Assembly (NCBI RefSeq): GCF_901000735.1
Contig: NC_081542.1
Location: forward strand, 37,692,571 to 37,756,570
From: Corylus avellana
Lineage: Eukaryota > Streptophyta > Magnoliopsida > Fagales > Betulaceae
Direction of reading: 5' to 3'
Length of the DNA stretch: 64,000 bases
Positions within the stretch are counted from its first letter, which is position 1, and each line of letters begins with the position of its first letter. The notes below the pieces were generated by a model. The model saw nothing but the letters and a program-made list of their open reading frames with translations. It did no database searches and was not told the DNA's origin. Of the stretch, positions 58,073-64,000 are shown one piece after another. A program made the translations under genes and the position numbers.

Positions 58073-58396
58073 TGTTGAAATAATGATGAAGCAGGAATAA
58101 TAGTGGAAGCAATATAGAAAATAAACACAAAGAATTTTACAGGTGGTTCGGTGTTAGACACATATGTCCACCACTCGGAATACTCCTAAGGGCTACATTG
58201 TGCTCATTAACTTCTTTTTTTTGTCCACAATACAAAGGTCCCTATTTATAGGTAATGTCTAAATACAAGTATAGTAATCAAATCTCCTTGATTTAATTAC
58301 AATCCCAATATATGATTACAGTTAACCCACAAATAGAAAATATTTGATATCAACGAATATACTCGAAATATAATATATTTTCCATATATTCTAATA
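58073..58396 (-). repeat. LTR A' of the coding-free chain
   Basis: 324 bp, TGTTGAAATAATGATGAAGC on plus through TATTCTAATA. A PBS complement (GCTTTGATACCA, 58061-58072) is on its left, preceded by a second one (CTCTGATACCA, 58037-58047). A PPT is on its right. In a normal element one LTR has only one of these neighbours. Confidence 0.85.
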
Positions 58397-59263
58397 TCCC
58401 CCGTCAAACTTAAGGTGGAATATTCTAAAACATTGAGTTTGAAATCAGAAACAATGATGACGGCGGTGATGGAGGCCGGGAACGAGCTGTAGATGATGGA
58501 GACTACCATAGGAGATAGAGGCTGGCAGGCGGCCACGGACAGCAACAGGTGGCTGTGAATGGAGATTCAAGAGGGTTGACAACGGCCCAAAAATCCAAAA
58601 GGGGCCAACAACGGGCTAAGGCTGACAATGAGCCGAACTTCAAAAGGGGCCAACAACAGGCTAAAATCCAAAAGGGGCCGACAACGGGCCAGGGCTGAGA
58701 ATGAGCCAAAATTCAAGGGCCGACAATGGGCCAGGGCCAACTAGGGCCAAAAATAAAAGGGCCGACTATGGGCCAAGGCCGACTTGGGCCAAAAATCAAA
58801 ATAAAAAGAGCCCACTTAGGCAGTTATCAGATTGGCACACCGAACCTGATCGGCGCGTGACGTGTGTGATGTGGTCACTCTTAGACCGCTTCTTCTTCTT
58901 CTTTTTCACTGCTGTTGCACGAGTTCGGATGTGGAATGGCAGACAGAAACATGCTTGAGCAACTTGAGGGCATGAAGTGGTGTTTAGACTGATTCCAACG
59001 AAATTGGCTTCAAAGCTTGATTTGACAAAGAACATATTTGATAGGATGACCACAATTCTTTGTTTAGCCTTCCACCATTAAATATCTTCCGAAAAGAATC
59101 AAAAGTGCATAAATTTTGAAGAAAAACAGGACTTGGCATATCAAGCAAGGCATGGTGGGCAATCTGGCAGCACCTTTTTCTCAGGAAAAATAAATATGAA
59201 AATAAATTGAACAATAAAAAAAAAAATAAAAATTAGAGTCCACAAGAAAGAGCTCTGATACCA
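58397..59263 (-). other. Interior between LTR B and LTR A'
   Basis: Contains an array of about eight degenerate GGGCCGACAACGGGCCA / GGGCCAACAACGGGCTA units at 58575-58790. A C/T homopolymer stretch lies near 58887-58905. There is no gag or pol frame; open frames in the array exist because the repeat avoids stops. Confidence 0.6.
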
Positions 59264-59497
59264 TGTTAAATATATTGGAGTAGAAGCATGAGAGAGAGAG
59301 AGAGATAAGAGAGAAAGCAAAAGAAAACAATGGACTACATTGTATTGAGTCTGATTGATATTAATATTACAACGGCCACTATATATAGAGAGGCTATGAA
59401 TGATAAACAAGAAACCCTAGACTAAATTAAGGTAGGAAATGAACCCTAATAGGAAAGACAATAAACCCTAGATAATAATATATAAAATATTCTAACA
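59264..59497 (-). repeat. LTR B of the coding-free chain
   Basis: 234 bp, TGTTAAATATATTGGAG through TATTCTAACA on plus, with a GA microsatellite (59290-59312) and a TATA-like ACTATATATAGAG (59381-59393). PBS complement AGCTCTGATACCA on the left and PPT complement TCTCCCCCCTCAAACTC on the right. Confidence 0.85.
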
Positions 59498-60426
59498 TCT
59501 CCCCCCTCAAACTCAAGGTGTAAGCTTGAGTTTGAGGAAAAGAGAGGAAAATTATGATTTAATTTAATTTTTTTTTTTTTTTTTGGCCGGAAAAGTCGCT
59601 AGAGAGGTAGCCGGAGTTGGGCGGCTAGAGCCGGTGGACAGTGGGAGGCAACGGCAAATGGTGGCAGTGGGACCCATAAATTTGGGCTTGAGACTTGAAT
59701 CCATTGGAATGTATTGGACCCAACATTTTGGGCTCAAGAGCTTGGAGTAGCCCTGCTCCAACCCGGTTTTGGACCGGGTTGGAGCACCTTGGATGGATCC
59801 GGTTCTGGTTGTAAAACACAATCGACCGAACCAGATTTGAGACTTGCTGGTCGGGTTGAGGCCGTTTGGAACCAAGTTGACAAATGGGTCGGTTTAATTG
59901 GGCCAAAATGGCAGAAACCCATGGACCGTTGAATGGATCGGTCTAGCTCAAATAAGATGATTCGGTTCTAACCAGTTGAATCGGGTACATGGCAGAGGGA
60001 GATTGAAAGGAGCATCTGGCACGTCTGACCTATCGTCTGGAGTGGAGCGTGTAGCTTTGTCAAGGCTGTGGCAGTGCATCGAGGCAATTGCCTGTGTGAG
60101 GAACCCCTGGAGGCGCGTGGAGGTGCATTCTCCAACGGATAGAACCTTCTGGTGACGCATGTGAGATGGTTGGAGGGCCGATGGCGGCGGATCTTCCACA
60201 GATCTATAGAACTATGCCTCGCAAGCATGAATCTAGTATAAATTTTCCAAATGAGGCAGCGATGAAGGTGTGAAAGAGATTTTGAGCGGAAGACCGCTAG
60301 GCGGCGCGTAGACAACCGAAAAAGGGAGGTCGCTGGAGGGAGCGCGGGGAAACGTCAAAGACGTTTATTGGAGGCCATAGAAAAGTGGATCTGATAACAT
60401 GTTAAATATATATATCTTTGATACCA
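59498..60426 (-). other. Interior between LTR A and LTR B
   Basis: No gag or pol. GC-richer than its surroundings at 59590-60350. It ends at the doubled PBS (60390-60426: CTGATAACA, then CTTTGATACCA). Frames of about 60-115 codons lie on both strands without recognisable domains. Confidence 0.55.
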
Positions 60427-60747
60427 TGTTGAAATAATGATAAAGCGGGAATAATAGTGGAAGCAATATAGAAAATAAACACAAAAATTTTACGGGTGGT
60501 TCGATGTTAGACACTTACGTCCACCACTCGAAATACCCCTAAGTGCTACATTGTGCTCATTAACTTTTTTTTGTCTACAGTACAAAAGTCCTTATTTATT
60601 GGGTAATGTCTAAATACAAGTATAGTAATCAAATTCCCTTGATTTGATTTCAACCCCAATATATGATTATAGTCAACCCATAAACAGAGAATATTTTATA
60701 TCAACGAATATACGGAAAATATAATATATTTTCTGTATATTCTAACA
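60427..60747 (-). repeat. LTR A of the coding-free chain
   Basis: 321 bp, TGTTGAAATAATGATAAAGC on plus through TATTCTAACA. It abuts outside DNA on the right, so it is the 5' LTR of the chain. Confidence 0.88.
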
Positions 60748-60822
60748 ACCTAACCGTTGAACAACCTAACCACTTTCAAAAGTGGTTAGCAGCGGTTAAT
60801 AACTGCCCATCTTTTCAAACTA
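60748..60822. mobile_element. hAT-like element end fragment
   Basis: Contains CCTAACC, GTGGTTAGCAGCGGTTAATAA and the terminal TCTTTTCAAACTA, which read from the other strand as TAGTTTGAAAAGA with GCGGTTA motifs. It looks like one end of the GCGGTTA-type hAT family, cut by the LTR chain. Confidence 0.5.
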
Positions 60823-61636
60823 TTGCTAAGAAATAATTGTAGATTTTATGGCTGGTATACTGTTAGAGAATATATTTCCTGCTACACCTAAATCTACGCT
60901 AGGGTCATTGGGCATATTATTTGGCAATCAAGCCCATAGCCCAATAACCCGGGTAAAAGCCTAGCACATTCATATGGGCTTACTAAGAAGAAATCCAGTT
61001 TCGAAAGCACGGATATGACGTTGCTTCACCTAGCTCACATTCTTGGGAGATCATGGTCTTCCAACGTGCATCATTTGTTGAGCCAACGATATTCATGGAT
61101 ATGACAGTTATGGATATGATATGCACCGATTATGCTAACAGCTGGAATACAACTTGATTATCGGATGGGTTACGATCCACACTTAAATGCCACCAACAGT
61201 TATGCGCTATTCTCAGGATCGTGCCAGTCACGGTAACCGTTACGTACCATTCCCAGAATTATGTCAGCAACAAGAACGGTTTCTCATCAACCACAACGGT
61301 TAGAGAATAGGAATATTAACTCCTCCGTCCGTTACGCCTAGATCCCAGATCCTCCCCTCGGCCGTCATCACCATTCTTGTGAGATCTATCTATAAAAGGC
61401 TCATAGACAATAGAAACAGGTACATGATTTATTCTCTTGCTAAATACAAGAAAACCAACTCAGAAAGAGACTAACTTAAGCATCGGAGGAGGATTCACTG
61501 GAGCATCCCCAGCGTGTTCTCTTAACCCCATTTCTATCTTGTATGTTAACGGGGGTACGACATCCGAAATTACGATCTCATCCCTCGGGTCCACCATACC
61601 AAAAATTGTACCAACACTTTGGCGCCATCTGTGGGA

Positions 61637-63404
61637 ACGACTATTCGTTCTTACGAAATTAAAAATCCGTAATGGTGATGATCATGTGTTCATATCGGCC
61701 AATGATTTTTCTTCCACAAAAATCTTTGCCCCAAGACAGATACATGTTCATTTGTAATCGATCTGCGTGGATGTATATTCATGCATCTCAACTGCATCCA
61801 ACAGCCCCAAATTGGTGTTAGCCTACATCTTGACAATGAGATAAGTTTTCCTGTTCTTCTAGTTAATTTATAATGAAGAACATACGTTAGGAGAAAATGC
61901 AAATCATAGAAAATTTTATATTCTTACACATCAATTCCCCTTTATCTTCGCGTAATTCACTGGATTGATTCTGGGTGACATATCATTTTTACTTACTAAA
62001 ATTGGCATTTGTCCATTGACGATGGGATGACCCTCGAAGCCAATCGATAGCAGCACCATCTACCATCGGAGTGTTACATAAAAAAACCCTAAGCATCATA
62101 GATCTGCATTCAATCATTAGATCAGCGCTCACCATCATTATATAAACAAGATAAGTTTTTCCATACATTTTCGGTTTGGTTTACTAAATGGCATTAGGCA
62201 ATCTCTTATCTGATTAAATATTCAAGAGGGTCAGACATTGTAAGTCAATCCATTGCTCAAGAATAGTGGGAGACATTATGGCCTGCAGCTTTTAGCATTG
62301 ACTTTACGAAAAGGCCCTAGAAAGCGACCAACTTGCTATATGTCAAGAAGGAATTGTAACCCACAGCCCATTAAATGGGCTTAACTTATTTTCGTTGTTG
62401 TTTTCTCTTATGATAGTAAAGCATTAAATTACGGGATTTGTCATCCGGATTCACCATTCTCCAAGTATGAATGGTCAGAACTAGTTGGTCAAAGGCAAGA
62501 TGGATCACCAGTATCGGAGAGGCACGCCTGGCAGATGCTCGGTGACAGCTTGCCTAATAAAGAATAGCGTTTAAGGTTCACCGAAAGATAGATCGTCGCC
62601 GTTGTGAGCCATATTCCCCTTTTACTCTCATCATCGGTTCTCTCCCAACGCTGATATGTGGGAAGCGCATTCCAATGAGACGATTAGATGACGCTTGGCT
62701 CATGCAATTGGGTGAGACTTTGAGTTGAGGAATAAATTTCTACTCAAAACCTATGACAACCAAAGAGGAGAATAAGCGGTGACACCCAGTCCAAGCAGTT
62801 AACCAGAAACTATGACAGTTCAAGATTCATGGCTGCACTGATTTTGCTTAAACAACCAAAGCCACTTGTTTTATACATGGACTCGGAGGACCCATGGAGG
62901 CACCACTGCGATACGTTCTCGCAGACAATTGCCTACCGATCATAAGAGCGGTACCTTGAAATTCCGAGCACTCGATTTATATCCAAGCAGAGATCTCACT
63001 CTGAGCATCCCAGGGAACCATCTCAAACTCCTGGGAAGACATTCCGAAATTCCAAGAAACTAATATGCTCCATCCTACCTCTGCGAAGGATACTCTAAGC
63101 AGCATGCCCAAGTACTAATAGCACTAAGAGCAAAAAGTTCCAGAAGTACTACTCGGACCTAATAGCCCTTGAACATAATATCAAGCATGAAAATTCAAAA
63201 GTTGAAACTCCAAATTCAGAAAACAATAGAGTTAGAGGTAATTTTTGTGATAGTTATAATACTATGCGCTTGTAGTACCTATGTGAATGCAAGCTTTAAA
63301 TTCAAAAATGATGGAGGATGAGATGATAATCGAAGCATCCGACTAAAAGGTTCCGGACAAGACAATCACAAAATGCCGAGAATAAAGACTCTGAGGAACC
63401 AAAG
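61637..63404 (+). other. Untranslated leader of the terminal Gypsy element
   Basis: About 1.8 kb of mixed-composition sequence with only short open frames (for example 62866-63063), none of recognised family. Long leaders before gag are usual in Tat/Ogre elements. Confidence 0.45.
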
Positions 63405-63830
63405 TGCTTTGAAAACAAGACAGGGAGAAATCCCTTGAAAAAAAAAACGAGACAGGGAGAAAATCCTTGATAAAAACAATAAAAATAAATAAATAAATAA
63501 ATAAAAAAGACAGGTAGAAAACCCTTGATAAAAAAAACGAGACAGGGAGAAAACCCTTGATAAAAAAAAAAAAAAAAAAAAAAAAACAAGATTCAAGCCC
63601 TATATTTAGCTAGGCAATAAGAAAATCCTATTCTCGGAAAGGTAGAGAGACAACCCTTGACAAAAAATAAAGGAGACAGGGAGAAAACCCTTGACAAAAA
63701 AAACAAGGGAACAAACCCTGGACTCAGTTAGACGAGCAGACAACCATGGGTACAAACAAGAAACGTCATAAAAAACGAGACAACCTTGGGCTAAAAAAAG
63801 TTAACGGGAGACAACCTGATAAAAAACAAA
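63405..63830. repeat. Minisatellite of GACAGGGAGAAAACCCTTGA units
   Basis: Six to eight units of about 30 bp at 63417, 63449, 63507, 63540, 63645 and 63674 (plus degenerate ones), each ending in an A-run of variable length. The long AT-rich frames on the minus strand here are translations of this repeat. Confidence 0.9.
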
Positions 63831-63835
63831 GAATA

Positions 63836-64000
63836 CCCTCGGATTCAAACCATCAATGTGGTCAAACACCACCCTCAGTTTTTGTACCCAAACCATCAAT
63901 AGGGTCGAACACTACCCTCGGTTCCCACACTTGGATTCAAAACGATAAGAGGGGTTGGACTCTACCCTTGGTTTTTACCCCTGGATTCAAAAAGGTGGTC
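63836..64000. repeat. Second minisatellite (ACCATCAATGTGGTCAAACAC type)
   Basis: Units beginning AAACCATCAATNNGGTC...CACTACCCTCGGTT at about 63857 and 63890, with looser repeats at 63920-64000, of about 40-55 bp period. It continues past the window edge. Confidence 0.75.

Larger units (their letters stand above)
57775..60747 (-). mobile_element. Chain of coding-free LTR elements (LTR A - interior - LTR B - interior - LTR A' - interior)
   Basis: Read on minus: LTR A (60747-60427), PBS, interior, PPT (59520-59498), LTR B (59497-59264), PBS (59263-59251), interior, PPT (58418-58397), LTR A' (58396-58073), PBS, interior to about 57775. LTRs A and A' are near-identical; B differs but starts with the same TGTTAGAATAT. 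Interiors next to A and A' are homologous (60050-60420 against 57781-58070). No gag or pol domain was found, so it behaves like LARD/TRIM-type non-autonomous DNA. The right flank is the hAT fragment; the left edge is ill-defined. Confidence 0.75.
60861..64000 (+). mobile_element. Gypsy (Tat-like) LTR retrotransposon, 5' part; runs out of the window
   Basis: The 5' LTR 60861-61616 (TGTTAGAGAATATAT...AATTGTACCAACA, 756 bp) has a TATA box TATAAAAGG at 61391-61399. The PBS region TGGCGCCATCTGTGGGA at 61620-61636 is of the type common in plant Tat-lineage Gypsy elements. The interior to 64000 contains leader-like sequence and minisatellites but no gag yet. Left flank TATAC (60856-60860) may be its target duplication; the partner is out of view. 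Confidence 0.75.

Noticed and set aside
58701..58958. Frames with repeated NGPGP/RADYGP-like units
   Set aside because: They are translations of the GGGCCGACAACGGGCCA tandem repeat inside the coding-free LTR chain.
59564..60315. Several overlapping 60-115 codon frames on both strands
   Set aside because: None has a domain, and frames of equal length on both strands show only that the region is GC-richer and stop-poor.
63302..63596. Phe-rich minus-strand frames that look like membrane proteins
   Set aside because: They are the reverse translation of the A-rich minisatellite at 63405-63720.

Overview
This window is plant nuclear DNA from a eudicot; the density of LTR retrotransposons and MITEs suggests a moderately large genome, possibly a woody species, but the species cannot be named from the sequence. 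It is AT-rich, has GT-AG introns and microsatellites, and carries no bacterial-type operons, CRISPR arrays or clear tRNA/rRNA genes. Two ordinary host genes can be supported. One is a 12-exon allantoate amidohydrolase gene (18579-23609, +), which acts in purine/ureide nitrogen recycling. The other is a 2-exon germin-like protein gene (46401-47176, +), a secreted cupin. Nearly everything else is mobile-element sequence, much of it nested.

Left part (1-14000): a complete TRIM (286-764, 5-bp target duplication) is followed by a TIR element (784-1672) and then an old Copia element (1684-13971, +, target duplication TCAAT). The 5' LTR of that Copia is split by a 7.2-kb Gypsy element on the minus strand (1796-9019, target duplication GTCAT). 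The Gypsy encodes gag and a retropepsin but has no reverse transcriptase, RNase H or integrase.

Middle part: fold-back MITEs (14.7-16.2 kb) lead to the allantoate amidohydrolase gene, then to more fold-back DNA (26.3-27.4 kb). From 28.2 to 42.8 kb lies a minus-strand nest. It holds a Copia with an inverted gag insert (28247-31735), half of a 'family 2' Gypsy-like element (31736 to about 34030), and a Copia (B) split by another Copia (A, 34958-40436). Two solo LTRs of family 2 sit inside Copia A and inside the Copia B LTR. A 3 x 300 bp near-identical tandem array follows at 43165-44064, then a MITE, then the germin-like gene.

Right part: hAT-like elements rich in GCGGTTA motifs (47467-47796; 48902-50863, with a perfect 8-bp target duplication and itself nested in a second copy of the 784-1672 family) are followed by a head-to-tail duplication (51576-54310 / 54311-57699). 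Its two halves serve as each other's empty site for four later insertions. From 57.8 to 60.7 kb there is a chain in which LTRs of two sequence types alternate with PBS and PPT signals and no coding sequence. The window ends inside a Gypsy element with a Tat-like PBS (LTR 60861-61616) that has minisatellites in its internal region.

The host genes act independently. The most unusual material is (i) the gag-protease-only Gypsy and its pol-less relatives, whose LTR promoters share clusters of a TGCGATCGATCGCA-like palindrome upstream of a TATAAATAG box, (ii) the coding-free LTR-PBS-PPT chain, and (iii) the insertion histories that the tandem duplication makes readable.
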